From positions 1 to 64,000 of the forward strand of contig NZ_JAAITA010000014.1 in the NCBI RefSeq assembly GCF_013304445.1: a stretch of 64,000 nt of DNA, given 5' to 3'. Of the stretch, positions 35,284 through 47,236 are shown one piece after another. The translations under genes were made by a program, and so were the position numbers. This DNA comes from Blautia hansenii. Lineage in GTDB: Bacteria > Bacillota > Clostridia > Lachnospirales > Lachnospiraceae. Position 1 is the stretch's first letter; the number at the start of each line of letters is the position of its first letter. The notes under the pieces are model-generated. The model saw only the letters and a program-made list of their open reading frames with translations, was not told where the DNA came from and did no database searches.

Positions 35284-38200
35284 ATGGAGAAAAACAGAAT
35301 CCGTTCCGTAACTAATGGTAAGGCAATGAGAATGTCATACCAGCGCCAGAAAGAGGTACTGGAAATGCCAAACCTCATCGAGGTTCAGAAAGATTCTTAC
35401 CAGTGGTTTCTGGACGAAGGCTTAAATGAGGTTTTTGAAGACATCTCTCCAATCGCAGACTATAGCGGTAAATTGAGCTTGGAATTTGTTGGCTTTACTT
35501 TGTGTGAAGATGAAAAGAAATATTCCATCGAGCAGTGTAAGGAAAGAGATGCAACATATGCAGCGCCTTTGAAAGTAAAGGTGAGATTACACAACAAAGA
35601 AAACGGCGAAATTGCTACACATGAGATTTTCATGGGTGATTTGCCACTAATGACAGCAACCGGTACGTTTGTTATTAACGGTGCTGAACGTGTTATCGTC
35701 AGCCAGTTAGTACGTTCACCGGGTATTTATTATGCAATCGCACACGATAAACTGGGAAAAACCCTGTATTCCTCTACTGTTATCCCCAACAGGGGCGCAT
35801 GGCTGGAATATGAAACCGACTCCAATGACGTATTCTATGTGCGTGTAGACAGAACCAGAAAAGTCCCTATTACAGTTTTGATTCGTGCTCTTGGTATTGG
35901 CACGAATGCGGAAATTATCGATTTATTCGGTGAAGAACCAAAGATTTTAGCCAGCTTTACAAAGGATACTTCCGAAAACTATCAGGAAGGTCTGCTGGAA
36001 TTATACAAAAAGATTCGCCCGGGTGAACCGCTGGCTGTGGAAAGTGCAGAGAGCCTGATTACAAGCATGTTCTTTGACCCGCGGCGCTATGACCTGGCAA
36101 AAGTGGGACGTTACAAATTTAATAAGAAATTACTCCTTCGTAATCGTATTGCAGGGCAGATGCTTGCTGAAGAGGTCGTGGATGTAACAACAGGCGAGAT
36201 TATCGCAGAAGCCGGAACCGTTGTAACAAAGGAACTGGCTGACCAGATTCAGAACGCTGCTGTTCCATATGTATGGATTCAGGGCGAAGAGCGCAACATC
36301 AAAGTACTTTCCAGCATGGCGGTAGATATCAGAAGTCATGTGGATTTAAGCGAGGAAGAACTGAAAGAGCTGGGTGTTACAGAATTCGTATACTATCCGG
36401 TACTTGCAAAGATTCTGGAAGAAAATGAAGAAACGGAAGATATCAAAGACGCAATCAGGAGAGACATTCATGAATTGATTCCGAAGCACATTACAAAGGA
36501 AGATATTCTGGCGTCTATCAACTACAACATGCATCTGGAATACGGTCTTGGAACCGATGATGATATCGACCACTTAGGAAACAGACGTATCAGAGCTGTA
36601 GGTGAACTGTTGCAGAACCAGTACAGAATCGGTCTTTCCAGACTGGAAAGAGTGGTTCGTGAAAGAATGACCACCCAGGATTTAGATGGTATTTCACCGC
36701 AGTCCCTGATTAATATCAAACCGGTAACTGCAGCAGTGAAAGAATTCTTCGGTTCTTCTCAGCTGTCCCAGTTCATGGATCAGAACAACCCTCTGGGTGA
36801 GCTGACACATAAGAGACGTCTTTCCGCACTTGGACCTGGCGGTCTGTCCCGAGACAGAGCCGGATTCGAGGTACGAGATGTCCACTACTCCCATTACGGA
36901 AGAATGTGTCCTATCGAGACCCCTGAAGGTCCGAACATCGGTCTGATTAACTCTCTGGCTTCTTATGCGAGAATCAATGAGTATGGTTTCGTAGAAGCGC
37001 CTTACAGAAAGATTGATAAGACAGATAAGAAAAATCCTCGTGTTACAGATGAAGTTATCTATATGACAGCAGATGAAGAGGATAATTACCATGTAGCACA
37101 GGCGAATGAGCCGCTGGACGAAGAAGGACATTTCATTCATAAGAATGTATCCGGTCGTTACAGAGAAGAAACACAGGAATACGAACGCCAGATGTTCGAT
37201 TATATGGACGTATCCCCGAAGATGGTGTTCTCAGTGGCTACAGCTTTGATTCCGTTCCTGCAGAACGACGACGCCAACCGTGCGCTCATGGGTTCCAACA
37301 TGCAGCGTCAGGCCGTGCCGCTTCTGACGACAGACGCGCCGGTGGTTGGTACTGGTATGGAATCAAAAACAGCAGTGGACTCCGGTGTTTGTGTGCTTGC
37401 GGATAAAGCAGGTACTGTAGAGTGTGCTGCGTCAAAAGAAATTACTATTAAAAATGATGACGGTACAAAATCCGTTTATCATCTGACAAAATTCATGAGA
37501 AGTAACCAGAGTAACTGCTACAACCAGAGACCGATTGTGTTTAAGGGTGAGCATGTAGAAGCAGGACAGGTTATTGCAGACGGGCCTTCTACTTCTAACG
37601 GAGAACTGGCACTTGGTAAGAACCCGTTGATTGGATTCATGACCTGGGAAGGTTACAACTACGAGGATGCCGTTCTTCTGAGCGAAAGACTGGTTATGGA
37701 TGATGTATATACATCTATTCATATTGAAGAATATGAAGCGGAAGCAAGAGATACCAAGCTGGGACCGGAAGAAATTACAAGAGATGTTCCTGGTGTGGGT
37801 GACGATGCATTAAAAGATTTGGACGAAAGAGGTATTATCCGTATCGGTGCGGAAGTTCGTGCCGGAGATATTCTGGTTGGTAAGGTAACTCCAAAGGGAG
37901 AGACAGAACTGACTGCAGAAGAAAGACTGCTTCGTGCTATCTTTGGTGAGAAAGCAAGAGAAGTGCGTGATACTTCCCTGAAAGTGCCGCATGGTGAATA
38001 CGGTATTGTCGTAGACGCAAAAGTGTTTACAAGAGAAAACGGCGACGAGTTGTCACCGGGTGTAAACCAGGCTGTCCGCATCTACATCGCACAGAAGAGA
38101 AAAATCTCTGTTGGTGATAAGATGGCCGGTCGTCACGGTAACAAGGGTGTTGTCTCCCGTGTACTTCCTGTAGAAGATATGCCGTTCCTGCCAAATGGAC

Positions 38201-39135
38201 GTCCGCTGGACATCGTACTGAATCCTCTGGGCGTGCCTTCCCGTATGAACATCGGACAGGTGCTGGAAATCCACTTGAGTCTTGCTGCGAAAGCACTTGG
38301 CTTCAATATTGCGACACCGGTATTTGACGGTGCAAACGAAAATGATATTCAGGATACACTGGAGCTTGCAAATGATTATGTAAATACAGAAGATTTTGAA
38401 GAGTTCCGTGCAAAATATGAAGATACATTAAGACCGGAAGTTATGCAGTTCCTGGACGAAAACAAGGCTCACAGAGAGCTTTGGAAGGGCGTTCCGCTTT
38501 CCAGAGACGGAAAAGTAAGACTGCGTGACGGACGTACAGGTGAATATTTCGACAGTCCGGTAACCATCGGACACATGCACTACCTGAAACTGCATCACCT
38601 GGTAGACGATAAGATTCATGCACGTTCCACTGGTCCATACTCCCTGGTAACACAGCAGCCGCTGGGTGGTAAAGCTCAGTTCGGCGGACAGCGTTTCGGA
38701 GAGATGGAGGTTTGGGCTCTGGAGGCTTACGGTGCATCTTATACTCTGCAGGAAATCCTGACAGTAAAATCCGATGATGTTATCGGTCGTGTGAAAACTT
38801 ACGAAGCAATTATTAAAGGCGACAATATTCCGAAACCGGGTGTTCCGGAATCCTTCAAGGTACTTCTGAAAGAATTGCAGTCCCTGGGTCTTGACGTCAG
38901 AGTTCTGGGCGAAGATATGCAGGAAGTGGAAATCATGGAAAACGTAGATTACGGCGATACAGACATGCGTTCCATTATCGAAGGCGATTCCAGAGGAAGA
39001 GAAGAAGAGGACTATGGCAGCCACGGATTCTCCAAACAGGAGTTTGAAGGAGAAGAACTGGTAGATGTTGAAGAAGAAGCTGATGAAGACGACGTATTCT
39101 TAGACTTTGATGAAGATGCTCTTGACGAAGAGTAA
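35284..39135 (+). CDS. rpoB: RNA polymerase beta subunit
   Basis: Catalytic beta subunit of RNA polymerase, 1283 residues. The rifampicin region is wild-type in appearance ([30 protein letters not shown]), and [12 protein letters not shown] in the active centre is intact. The last ~30 residues are strongly acidic ([21 protein letters not shown]). I start at ATG 35284 behind AGGGGTGA; the frame opens 30 codons earlier at 35194 but that falls on the transcription start. rpoC follows after 18 bp. Confidence 0.98.
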   Translation: MEKNRIRSVTNGKAMRMSYQRQKEVLEMPNLIEVQKDSYQWFLDEGLNEVFEDISPIADYSGKLSLEFVGFTLCEDEKKYSIEQCKERDATYAAPLKVKVRLHNKENGEIATHEIFMGDLPLMTATGTFVINGAERVIVSQLVRSPGIYYAIAHDKLGKTLYSSTVIPNRGAWLEYETDSNDVFYVRVDRTRKVPITVLIRALGIGTNAEIIDLFGEEPKILASFTKDTSENYQEGLLELYKKIRPGEPLAVESAESLITSMFFDPRRYDLAKVGRYKFNKKLLLRNRIAGQMLAEEVVDVTTGEIIAEAGTVVTKELADQIQNAAVPYVWIQGEERNIKVLSSMAVDIRSHVDLSEEELKELGVTEFVYYPVLAKILEENEETEDIKDAIRRDIHELIPKHITKEDILASINYNMHLEYGLGTDDDIDHLGNRRIRAVGELLQNQYRIGLSRLERVVRERMTTQDLDGISPQSLINIKPVTAAVKEFFGSSQLSQFMDQNNPLGELTHKRRLSALGPGGLSRDRAGFEVRDVHYSHYGRMCPIETPEGPNIGLINSLASYARINEYGFVEAPYRKIDKTDKKNPRVTDEVIYMTADEEDNYHVAQANEPLDEEGHFIHKNVSGRYREETQEYERQMFDYMDVSPKMVFSVATALIPFLQNDDANRALMGSNMQRQAVPLLTTDAPVVGTGMESKTAVDSGVCVLADKAGTVECAASKEITIKNDDGTKSVYHLTKFMRSNQSNCYNQRPIVFKGEHVEAGQVIADGPSTSNGELALGKNPLIGFMTWEGYNYEDAVLLSERLVMDDVYTSIHIEEYEAEARDTKLGPEEITRDVPGVGDDALKDLDERGIIRIGAEVRAGDILVGKVTPKGETELTAEERLLRAIFGEKAREVRDTSLKVPHGEYGIVVDAKVFTRENGDELSPGVNQAVRIYIAQKRKISVGDKMAGRHGNKGVVSRVLPVEDMPFLPNGRPLDIVLNPLGVPSRMNIGQVLEIHLSLAAKALGFNIATPVFDGANENDIQDTLELANDYVNTEDFEEFRAKYEDTLRPEVMQFLDENKAHRELWKGVPLSRDGKVRLRDGRTGEYFDSPVTIGHMHYLKLHHLVDDKIHARSTGPYSLVTQQPLGGKAQFGGQRFGEMEVWALEAYGASYTLQEILTVKSDDVIGRVKTYEAIIKGDNIPKPGVPESFKVLLKELQSLGLDVRVLGEDMQEVEIMENVDYGDTDMRSIIEGDSRGREEEDYGSHGFSKQEFEGEELVDVEEEADEDDVFLDFDEDALDEE

Positions 39136-39153
39136 GGAGGAAAGGAGTCCACA

Positions 39154-42100
39154 ATGCCAGAAACAGCAAAGAATGAGGTATATAAGCCAATGACCTTTGA
39201 TGCCATTAAAATCGGACTGGCATCCCCGGAGAAAATCCGGGAATGGTCTCATGGTGAGGTGAAAAAACCGGAAACCATTAACTACAGAACACTGAAACCG
39301 GAAAAGGACGGCCTTTTCTGCGAAAGAATCTTCGGACCAAGCAAGGATTGGGAGTGTCACTGTGGTAAGTATAAGAAGATTCGTTATAAAGGCGTAATCT
39401 GTGACAGATGTGGTGTTGAAGTGACAAAAGCATCTGTCCGCAGAGAGCGTATGGGACATATTGAACTGGCAGCGCCGGTTTCCCATATCTGGTATTTCAA
39501 GGGTATTCCTTCCAGAATGGGTCTGATTCTTGACCTGTCCCCAAGAACTTTGGAAAAAGTTCTTTATTTTGCTAACTACATTGTACTGGATGCAGGAACT
39601 ACAGACCTGCAGTACAAACAGGTTCTGACGGAGAGAGAATATCAGGACGCCAGAGAAAAATATGGCGAAGAATTCCGCGTGGGCATGGGTGCAGAAGCGA
39701 TTCAGGAACTTCTGGCAGCTATCGACCTGGAAAGAGAATCCAAAGAGCTCAAAGCGGGCTTAAAGGATTCCACAGGCCAGAAACGTGCCCGTATTGTAAA
39801 ACGTCTGGAAGTTGTAGAAGCTTTCCGTGAATCCGGAAACAGACCGGACTGGATGATTATGACTGTTGTTCCGGTAATTCCGCCGGATTTACGTCCTATG
39901 GTACAGCTGGACGGCGGACGTTTTGCAACCTCTGACTTAAATGATTTGTACAGAAGAATTATCAATAGAAACAACCGTCTGAAAAGACTGTTGGAACTGG
40001 GCGCACCGGATATTATTGTCCGCAACGAGAAGAGAATGCTGCAGGAAGCTGTGGATGCTCTTATCGACAATGGACGCCGCGGCCGTCCGGTTACAGGTCC
40101 TGGAAACAGAGCGCTGAAATCCCTTTCCGATATGCTGAAAGGTAAATCAGGACGTTTCCGTCAGAACCTGCTTGGTAAACGTGTTGACTACTCAGGACGT
40201 TCCGTTATCGTCGTAGGACCGGAACTGAAAATTTTCCAGTGTGGTCTTCCGAAAGAAATGGCTATCGAGCTGTTTAAGCCATTTGTAATGAAAGAACTGG
40301 TATCTAACGGTACTGCCCACAACATCAAGAATGCAAAGAAGATGGTAGAAAAGCTGGAGCCGGCTGTATGGGACGTACTGGAAGATGTTATTAAAGAGCA
40401 TCCGGTTATGTTAAACCGTGCACCTACTCTGCATAGACTTGGTATTCAGGCCTTTGAACCGATTCTGGTAGAGGGTAAGGCAATTAAGCTGCACCCATTG
40501 GTTTGTACTGCGTTCAACGCGGACTTCGATGGTGACCAGATGGCGGTTCACCTTCCATTGTCTGTAGAAGCTCAGGCAGAGTGCCGTTTCCTTCTGCTTT
40601 CACCGAACAACCTGCTGAAACCGTCTGATGGTGGTCCGGTAGCCGTTCCTTCACAGGATATGGTTCTTGGTATTTACTATCTGACACAGGAAAGACCGGG
40701 AAGCAAGGGAGAAGGCAAGATATTCAAGAGTGTAAACGAAGCTATTCTGGCTTATGAAAACCAGGCCATTACTCTGCAGACCAAGATTTTTGTATATGCA
40801 GAGAAGAAAATGGCTGACGGAAGCATTTTAAGAGGAAAGGTGCCGTCCACACTGGGACGTCTTCTGTTCAACGAAATTCTTCCTCAGGATTTAGGCTTTG
40901 TTGACAGAACTGTACCGGGCAATGAATTGCTTCCGGAAGTGGATTTCCTGGTAGGAAAGAAACAGTTAAAACAGATTCTGGAAAAAGTTATCAATACTCA
41001 CGGCGCAACCAAGACGGCAGAAGTTTTGGATGCAATTAAAGCTATGGGTTACAAATATTCTACAAGAGCGGCTATGACGGTATCTATTTCCGATATGACC
41101 GTGCCGCCTCAGAAACCGGAAATGATTAAACAGGCACAGGATACCGTTGACCTGATTACCAAGAACTTCAAACGTGGTCTGATTACAGAAGAAGAGCGTT
41201 ACAAAGAAGTTGTAGATACATGGAAAAAGACGGACGATGCCCTGACAAAAGCGCTGCTTACCGGACTGGACAAGTATAACAACATCTTCATGATGGCTGA
41301 CTCCGGTGCCCGTGGTTCTGATAAGCAGATTAAACAGCTGGCAGGTATGCGTGGTTTGATGGCCGATACAACTGGTCACACCATCGAGTTGCCTATTAAA
41401 TCAAACTTCCGTGAAGGTCTGGACGTACTGGAATACTTCATGTCTGCCCATGGTGCTCGTAAAGGTCTGTCCGATACAGCGCTTCGTACCGCCGACTCCG
41501 GTTACCTGACAAGACGTCTGGTTGACGTTTCTCAGGAACTGATTGTCCGCGATGTGGACTGCTGTGAAGGTACAGGAGAAATTCCGGGTATGTGGATTAA
41601 AGCCTTTGCAGACGGAAAAGAAGAAATCGAAAGTCTTCAGGAACGTATTACAGGACGTTTCTCCTGCGAGACAATCAAAGATAAAGATGGAAATGTTATC
41701 GTAAAAGCAAACCATATGATTACACCGAAACGTGCTGCAAGAGTGGTAAAAGACGGTGTAAACGCAGAAGGCAAGCCATACGATACTGTAAAAATCCGTA
41801 CGATTCTTACCTGTAAATGTAAGATTGGTGTCTGCGCAAAATGTTACGGTGCCAACATGGCTACAGGTGAGCCGGTACAGGTTGGTGAATCTGTTGGTAT
41901 CATTGCAGCGCAGTCCATCGGTGAACCTGGTACACAGCTTACCATGCGTACTTTCCATACCGGTGGTGTGGCCGGCGGAGATATCACACAGGGTCTTCCT
42001 CGTGTCGAAGAACTTTTCGAGGCAAGAAAGCCGAAAGGTCTTGCCATTATCACGGAAATCCAGGGTGTTGCGACTCTGAAAGATACTAAGAAGAAGCGTG

Positions 42101-42855
42101 AGATTATTGTTACAGACAATGAGAGCGGTGAATCCAAGACTTACCTGATTCCATACGGCTCCCGTATTAAAGTACAGGATGGCGATTATCTGGAAGCAGG
42201 TGACGAACTGACAGAAGGTTCTGTAAATCCGCATGATATCCTGAGAATTAAGGGTGTTCGTGCTGTACAGGATTACATGATTCGCGAAGTACAGCGAGTT
42301 TACCGTCTGCAGGGTGTAGAAATCAACGATAAGCATATCGAAGTGATTGTTCGCCAGATGTTGAAGAAAATCCGTATCGAGAATAATGGAGATACAGAAT
42401 TCCTTCCGGGTACTCTGGTAGACGTTTTAGACTTCGAGGAGGAAAATGGAAAACTTATTGCAGAGGGCAAAGAGCCGGCAGAAGGCCAGCAGGTTATGCT
42501 GGGTATCACAAAGGCTTCTCTGGCAACCAACTCCTTCTTATCAGCCGCTTCCTTCCAGGAAACTACAAAGGTTCTTACAGAAGCAGCTATCAAAGGTAAG
42601 ATTGACCCGCTTATCGGTCTGAAAGAAAACGTTCTTATCGGTAAATTGATTCCGGCTGGTACAGGTATGAAGACTTATGCCAACATTAAGCTGGATACAG
42701 ACGGAGATGACGAAGAAGAGTTTGAAGACGACTTAGATGAGACAGAAGATGAATTACTGGAAACTGCAGAGGATTCTGAAGATGCAGAAGGGGAAGAAGC
42801 AGAAGAAATGGAACTTTCTGAAGAGGAAGAAGAAGCAGAATTAACAGAAGAATAA
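39154..42855 (+). CDS. rpoC: RNA polymerase beta' subunit
   Basis: Largest subunit of RNA polymerase, 1233 residues. It has the N-terminal zinc ribbon (CHCGKYKK...CDRCGV), the catalytic NADFDGDQM with Asp457, Asp459 and Asp461 chelating Mg, the bridge/trigger region, and the second zinc site ([13 protein letters not shown]). The final ~45 residues are a run of Glu/Asp ([12 protein letters not shown]...[11 protein letters not shown]) beyond the conserved core. GGAAAGGAG precedes the ATG. A terminator overlapping the stop closes the operon, so rpsL is not read from here. Confidence 0.98.
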   Translation: MPETAKNEVYKPMTFDAIKIGLASPEKIREWSHGEVKKPETINYRTLKPEKDGLFCERIFGPSKDWECHCGKYKKIRYKGVICDRCGVEVTKASVRRERMGHIELAAPVSHIWYFKGIPSRMGLILDLSPRTLEKVLYFANYIVLDAGTTDLQYKQVLTEREYQDAREKYGEEFRVGMGAEAIQELLAAIDLERESKELKAGLKDSTGQKRARIVKRLEVVEAFRESGNRPDWMIMTVVPVIPPDLRPMVQLDGGRFATSDLNDLYRRIINRNNRLKRLLELGAPDIIVRNEKRMLQEAVDALIDNGRRGRPVTGPGNRALKSLSDMLKGKSGRFRQNLLGKRVDYSGRSVIVVGPELKIFQCGLPKEMAIELFKPFVMKELVSNGTAHNIKNAKKMVEKLEPAVWDVLEDVIKEHPVMLNRAPTLHRLGIQAFEPILVEGKAIKLHPLVCTAFNADFDGDQMAVHLPLSVEAQAECRFLLLSPNNLLKPSDGGPVAVPSQDMVLGIYYLTQERPGSKGEGKIFKSVNEAILAYENQAITLQTKIFVYAEKKMADGSILRGKVPSTLGRLLFNEILPQDLGFVDRTVPGNELLPEVDFLVGKKQLKQILEKVINTHGATKTAEVLDAIKAMGYKYSTRAAMTVSISDMTVPPQKPEMIKQAQDTVDLITKNFKRGLITEEERYKEVVDTWKKTDDALTKALLTGLDKYNNIFMMADSGARGSDKQIKQLAGMRGLMADTTGHTIELPIKSNFREGLDVLEYFMSAHGARKGLSDTALRTADSGYLTRRLVDVSQELIVRDVDCCEGTGEIPGMWIKAFADGKEEIESLQERITGRFSCETIKDKDGNVIVKANHMITPKRAARVVKDGVNAEGKPYDTVKIRTILTCKCKIGVCAKCYGANMATGEPVQVGESVGIIAAQSIGEPGTQLTMRTFHTGGVAGGDITQGLPRVEELFEARKPKGLAIITEIQGVATLKDTKKKREIIVTDNESGESKTYLIPYGSRIKVQDGDYLEAGDELTEGSVNPHDILRIKGVRAVQDYMIREVQRVYRLQGVEINDKHIEVIVRQMLKKIRIENNGDTEFLPGTLVDVLDFEEENGKLIAEGKEPAEGQQVMLGITKASLATNSFLSAASFQETTKVLTEAAIKGKIDPLIGLKENVLIGKLIPAGTGMKTYANIKLDTDGDDEEEFEDDLDETEDELLETAEDSEDAEGEEAEEMELSEEEEEAELTEE

Positions 42856-42905
42856 AAACAGAAGCACGGAGAATTCCGAAAGGGGTTTTCCGTGCTTCTG
42901 TTTTA
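42855..42905. terminator. Bidirectional terminator, rpoC and ROK gene
   Basis: AAAACAGAAGCACGGA pairs with TTCCGTGCTTCTGTTTT; A- and T-runs on both sides serve both converging genes. Confidence 0.88.
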
Positions 42906-44084
42906 TATAACAGATATGTAAAACTGTTTAATAGCATAGGCCGCAGCGCCGGCAGCGCCTTCCAAAGGATTGTAGGGAAGGATGTTTACGGTCTGGTCTG
43001 TTGGGTCATCCACAAAAAGGAGCTGCTGCTTAATGTAGTCCATGAGTTCCTCACTGATTTCCTTGTTGGAAAAGAGGGGGCAGTGAAGATAAATCTTGTC
43101 CGGGTTCATAATAATGGCCAGATTGGAAATGGTAACACCTAAATATTTCAGGGCAGTGGAAATATAACTGCCTACCTGAGGGTCGCCCAGGGAGAAGGCC
43201 TTGGATATATCCTCCAGCGTCAGTTCTTCCGCGGAAGGCTTTAGGGAAGTCAGAACCGTTGCAGCGTTGCTGTTGTAAAGCAACCGGCAATATTTTAAGA
43301 GCCAGGTTTCGCTGCAGTAAGTCTGAAGACAGCCGCGCTTGCCGCATTCGCATTTTTTGCCTTCTGGATTTACAATGGTGTGTCCAATCTCTCCGGCATA
43401 GTAGTTTGTACCCTGAAAGAGGCGGCTGTCTTTCATCATGGCACAGAACATTCCCAGTCCTATATGGAAAAAAGCAAAAGTTTCCGGTGAAGACTTGTCG
43501 AACAGATAGCGTCCGAAAGCCATACAGCGCACATTATTTTCACATATTACCGGAAATGGAAGGCGCTTTTTTAATTCTTTCCCGCTGAATCCGGGAAAAG
43601 TAGAAGAATTTACAATCACCTTATCTTGTTTGTGATCAATGTGTCCGGGTACAGCAACACCAATTCCTATAAGAGAGTTGGAGATTTCAGGGAGACTGTC
43701 CAAAATCTCTGTGATTTTATGTATCAGGAATTCCGTAATGTTTTCTTTTGGCTCTGCTTTCCTCAGTATGGAAGTTTCGAATACAGGTTTTCCCCGGAGA
43801 TTGCAGATGAGAAAACGTACATGCCGCAGGGTGAATTCTACTCCCATGGAATATACATGGTCGGGAACGATATCCAGCAGAATTTTCTTTCGTCCGGGAG
43901 AAGAGTCTCCAAGGGTTTCATCCGAACCTAATTCCCGGATAATACCTTCCTGAATAAAATTTGAGGATATGGAAGTTACTGTAGCGGGGGTAATCTGTGT
44001 TTTTTTGGCAATGGTTGAACGGGCAACCGGAGCATGACGGAAAATATATTCCAGAATGGTGCTTCTGTTTTCCTGAGTGGTCAT
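42903..44084 (-). CDS. ROK-family regulator
   Basis: Probable local repressor of the DUF4838/ABC locus; 393 residues. Winged helix-turn-helix (VARSTIAKKTQITPATVTSISSNFI) followed by the ROK fold with YYAGEIGHT and the zinc motif CECGKRGCLQTYC. Start ATG 44084 behind AGGAGG (10-base spacing). It is 31 bp downstream of the DUF4838 gene in the same direction and so forms a two-gene operon with it. Candidate targets are inverted and direct repeats in 46030-46268. Confidence 0.9.
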   Translation of the reverse strand: MTTQENRSTILEYIFRHAPVARSTIAKKTQITPATVTSISSNFIQEGIIRELGSDETLGDSSPGRKKILLDIVPDHVYSMGVEFTLRHVRFLICNLRGKPVFETSILRKAEPKENITEFLIHKITEILDSLPEISNSLIGIGVAVPGHIDHKQDKVIVNSSTFPGFSGKELKKRLPFPVICENNVRCMAFGRYLFDKSSPETFAFFHIGLGMFCAMMKDSRLFQGTNYYAGEIGHTIVNPEGKKCECGKRGCLQTYCSETWLLKYCRLLYNSNAATVLTSLKPSAEELTLEDISKAFSLGDPQVGSYISTALKYLGVTISNLAIIMNPDKIYLHCPLFSNKEISEELMDYIKQQLLFVDDPTDQTVNILPYNPLEGAAGAAAYAIKQFYISVI

Positions 44085-44115
44085 AAGCTGCAAACCTCCT
44101 GTAACAAATCTAATA

Positions 44116-46029
44116 TTAAAAGTTTTCAATCAGAGGAAAGCCAGTATAATTGGTAGAAACTTCCACTACCCGATAAACATCAAGGGCTTTCTGGAAAGTG
44201 TCTTCCTGCGAACAAATATAATAGGTAAAGGTTTTCCAGGCTTCTCCGGCCTCTTGTGTCCTGCCGTCAGCAAGAAGGAAGAGGGCTTTTGATAATAATA
44301 TACAATATTCCCTGTGGTAGTCAAGGTGTTTCCAGAAAAGCTGCTGTACAGGGGGCAGCGCTGCTTTGTCCTGGGCAGCGCACACAGACAAAAAGGTTTC
44401 TGCTGTCTGTGCCACCTGCTTCATGTTCTTTGCCACAGCAGGATTTTGACGGCTACCTTTGCCATTGCAGTAATCGCAGTTGCACAGAGATGAGAGCCGG
44501 GACAGGTAGGAAAAGCAGGATTCCCAGTCCTTTCCGTAGGCGGCCTGGAAATACTCCTCCACCAGTTCTTCAAAGGAGCAGTCTGTTCCGAAAAGACATT
44601 TTCCCATAATGTAGTTGGGCAGTCCGTTGGGGAGAAAGCAGCGGAGTTCCTGACAACTCATGTATCCGTCCAGTTTTAAATCCGTCAGGCGGTGAATATC
44701 CTCGTAGATAATCCGCGAAATATGCAGGTATCCCATATCTCCATAATGAGCTCGGCCCAGGGGATAGTCATAATCGAAACACTCTCCGTGGAAAATTTTC
44801 TGCCACTGAGCCAGAAAAGAAAGGTTTTCTGTTAGATTTACCGGCAGGGTAATCTGATTTCTCTGGTACGGTACAGGTGCGGGGAGTTGTTCCGGAATTT
44901 CATAGGACTGCAGAAATGTTCGGCTGATAGGGGCGAACATCATAACAAACCGATGAGGGTGGAGTAATTTTTCTTCTATGGGAGCCCACAGAAGTTCTTC
45001 GTAAATCAGAAAAACAATTTTTGTGTCCAGATGTTTTTGGCTCAGGGCTCTGTCAATTTCATTCAAAATATGTACATACAGGTCCGAAGGTAAATGCTTT
45101 TTGCAGGTATCACATTCGCAGTGGTTGTTGGAAGCGTCTGCCAGCCATACATGGAGATAGTCTACTTCAGGATGGAGCATGGCATAAGCCGTTACCTTTT
45201 CTGCGAAAGAAGCAATGACATCTGGGTTGGAATAGCACAGGTTTGTGTTGATTGGAATGCCCTGAAAAAATCCTCTTTTTCCGTCTATAAGAGCTGTCAT
45301 GTTTTCCTGTTCTTTGGTAAGAGTCGTGTCTGAAGGAACCCATCCCAGAGTATTTTGTCCCAGTACGGAACAAGTCCAGCCGTGCCCTACCCTATGGTGT
45401 TTCAAGCTTCTTTTCTGCAGTTCCCGGTCAATAACCGAGGAAATTTCGGCTGCCTTTTCCAGAGAAAATGCTTCCGGTTTCTTCAGAGGATTGTTTTTAT
45501 GGCTGTACCATAGATTTAGAAAAGCATAAGGGAGCTCAAACTGCAGAAAAAAGGAATTGTAGCCCAGTTTCGGAAGCCAGTCGATAAATTCCAAAATATT
45601 TTCCGGCGTATCTGCGCCTTCGATACAGACTCCTCTGTGACGATAACGTGCCTTTTGGCGCCGGGAAATCTGGATTTCTTCTATATGGGGGACAGAAGGA
45701 ATCCATTCATATTCTTTTCCCGGTCTTAGAAAGCGGCAGCCCAGAAGCGTGAGATACTGATACACGCCCAGGAGTACAGAGCGGGGATTACTGCCTTTGA
45801 TATGCCCGCTTAAATGGGAGATTTCAATTTCGTATTCATCTTCATCTGAAGAACATTCAGAATCAGGAAAGAGTCCGAGGCATATTTTTTTGCGGTAAGT
45901 CTCGTCCGTCTGCTCAGTATCTTGCGAAAAAGAAATCATATTATTTATTTTTGATAAGTAATATCTCAACTCAGAACCAGCGAACAGAATGGTTTTTGAT
46001 GTTGATAAATACTCAACTCGGATATCCAT
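44116..46029 (-). CDS. DUF4838 domain protein, GH163-like glycosidase candidate
   Basis: Protein of 637 residues without signal peptide. The start resembles the N-terminal domain of GH20/GH67 enzymes (GVYQYLTLLGCRFLRPG), then a TIM-barrel-like region with SWNRHRG-like ARYRHRGVCIEGAD, WLPKLGYNSFFLQFE and HVWLADASNNHCECDTC, the DUF4838 hallmark. DUF4838 includes the GH163 endo-beta-N-acetylglucosaminidases, so an N-glycan or amino-sugar substrate is possible. Two Cys-x-Cys-x2-Cys motifs (Cys304/306/309 and Cys516/518/521) could bind metal. GGAGGG precedes the ATG. It is divergent from the transporter genes and cotranscribed with the ROK gene. Confidence 0.7.
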   Translation of the reverse strand: MDIRVEYLSTSKTILFAGSELRYYLSKINNMISFSQDTEQTDETYRKKICLGLFPDSECSSDEDEYEIEISHLSGHIKGSNPRSVLLGVYQYLTLLGCRFLRPGKEYEWIPSVPHIEEIQISRRQKARYRHRGVCIEGADTPENILEFIDWLPKLGYNSFFLQFELPYAFLNLWYSHKNNPLKKPEAFSLEKAAEISSVIDRELQKRSLKHHRVGHGWTCSVLGQNTLGWVPSDTTLTKEQENMTALIDGKRGFFQGIPINTNLCYSNPDVIASFAEKVTAYAMLHPEVDYLHVWLADASNNHCECDTCKKHLPSDLYVHILNEIDRALSQKHLDTKIVFLIYEELLWAPIEEKLLHPHRFVMMFAPISRTFLQSYEIPEQLPAPVPYQRNQITLPVNLTENLSFLAQWQKIFHGECFDYDYPLGRAHYGDMGYLHISRIIYEDIHRLTDLKLDGYMSCQELRCFLPNGLPNYIMGKCLFGTDCSFEELVEEYFQAAYGKDWESCFSYLSRLSSLCNCDYCNGKGSRQNPAVAKNMKQVAQTAETFLSVCAAQDKAALPPVQQLFWKHLDYHREYCILLSKALFLLADGRTQEAGEAWKTFTYYICSQEDTFQKALDVYRVVEVSTNYTGFPLIENF

Positions 46030-46050
46030 TTTTAGCCCTCCATAGTTTGG

Positions 46051-46220
46051 TTATTAAAAATAATAAATTGTAAATTGATTATAACGAAAAGAAAACGAAA
46101 AGTATATGTGAAAAATGCACATAAAATAAAAAGTTAAATTGACTATATTTAACAAAATAGTAAATAAATGTTGATTTATTACCAAGAACATAGTATATTA
46201 TACCCATGGAAACGAAAAGG
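46051..46220. promoter_or_regulatory. Divergent promoter/operator region of the DUF4838 and ABC operons
   Basis: Rightward promoter: TTGATT (46171-46176) and TATATT (46194-46199), 17 bp apart. Leftward -10: TATAAT on the minus strand at 46078-46083. Candidate regulatory sites: AATAAAT-gttg-ATTTATT (46163-46180) over the rightward -35; TTATT-N6-AATAA (46051-46066); AACGAAAAG three times (46083-46091, 46094-46102, 46211-46219). The third copy lies in ATGGAAACGAAAAGG (46206-46220), which matches the catabolite-response (cre) consensus at all but one position and sits at the transcription start. Confidence 0.6.
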
Positions 46221-46268
46221 GAAAAAGAGGAAATGATAATTATATAAAATAAATAAATGGAGGGCTAT

Positions 46269-47216
46269 ATGAAAACGAAAACAACATTGGCGGAGTTCAA
46301 AAGTTTGAATTCTGTCAGAAAAAAACGTATTTTGCGGAAAAATGCCTGGTGCTGGGTGTTTATGCTGCCAACTTTGATTCTGTACATTTTGTTTCAGGGA
46401 TATCCGATTATTACCAGTGCCTGGTATTCTCTTCTGGATTGGTCGGGTATGACTATGAATGCCACCTATGTGGGGCTTGGAAACTTCAAAGAGCTTCTGG
46501 CGGATCCCCTGTTTTACAATTCTGTGGCAAACAGCTTTAAGTATATGGCGCTAAGTGTTCCGATTCAGCTTGTTTTGTCTCTGGTTATTGCTTACATATT
46601 GACCAGTATTATCCGGAGAGGGGCTACAGTGTTCCGTACCATGTATTTCGTTCCTGTGGTAACGACTGCTTCTATCGTAGGAATTATTATGATTTTTATT
46701 TTCGGCGGTACGGGTCCTGTAAACCAGCTATTGTCACTTCTGGGAATTGATACGATTAACTTTCTGGGAGATGAAAAAACAGCGCTCTTTACGGTGGTGC
46801 TTATCGGTATCTGGAAAGACCTGGGAACATATATGATTTACTGGATTGCTGCTCTGCAGAGTGTATCACAGGATGTATATGAGGCCGCAAAAATCGATGG
46901 GGCCGGAAAGTTCAGAACCTTTACAGATGTAGTTTTTCCTTTGATTCTTCCTATCGGCGGTGTAATTGCTGTGCTGTGCGTCATTGGTTCTTTGAAAGTA
47001 TTCGATATTGTGCAGACCATGACCAATGGCGGGCCTTACTTTGCGACAGATGTTGTGGCAACCTTTGTATACCGGACAGCTTATTCCAGTACAACCGGAA
47101 GTCCCCGTCTGGGTTATGCCAGTGCGGCGGCGCTCTTGTTTGGTCTTATGGTAGTTATCATCGGTCTTGTGTTAAACGGGGTCAAAACTTACTTTAATAA
47201 GAAGAGAAATATTTAG
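46269..47216 (+). CDS. ABC sugar permease (MalF/UgpA type)
   Basis: First membrane subunit of a CUT1 importer, 315 residues, six membrane segments; EAA loop YEAAKIDGAGKFRTF. Start ATG 46269 behind GGAGGG, downstream of an in-frame ATG at 46257 that precedes the ribosome site. The MTNGGPYFATDVVATFVY motif is typical of MalF-like permeases. It is first in an operon where the binding protein comes last, the reverse of the other two transporters in this window. Confidence 0.9.
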   Translation: MKTKTTLAEFKSLNSVRKKRILRKNAWCWVFMLPTLILYILFQGYPIITSAWYSLLDWSGMTMNATYVGLGNFKELLADPLFYNSVANSFKYMALSVPIQLVLSLVIAYILTSIIRRGATVFRTMYFVPVVTTASIVGIIMIFIFGGTGPVNQLLSLLGIDTINFLGDEKTALFTVVLIGIWKDLGTYMIYWIAALQSVSQDVYEAAKIDGAGKFRTFTDVVFPLILPIGGVIAVLCVIGSLKVFDIVQTMTNGGPYFATDVVATFVYRTAYSSTTGSPRLGYASAAALLFGLMVVIIGLVLNGVKTYFNKKRNI

Positions 47217-47236
47217 GAAAGGGGATAGGCGAATTT

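Noticed and set aside
41401-42336. 311-codon antisense frame inside rpoC
   Set aside because: Shadow of a conserved essential gene; no start signals or homology.
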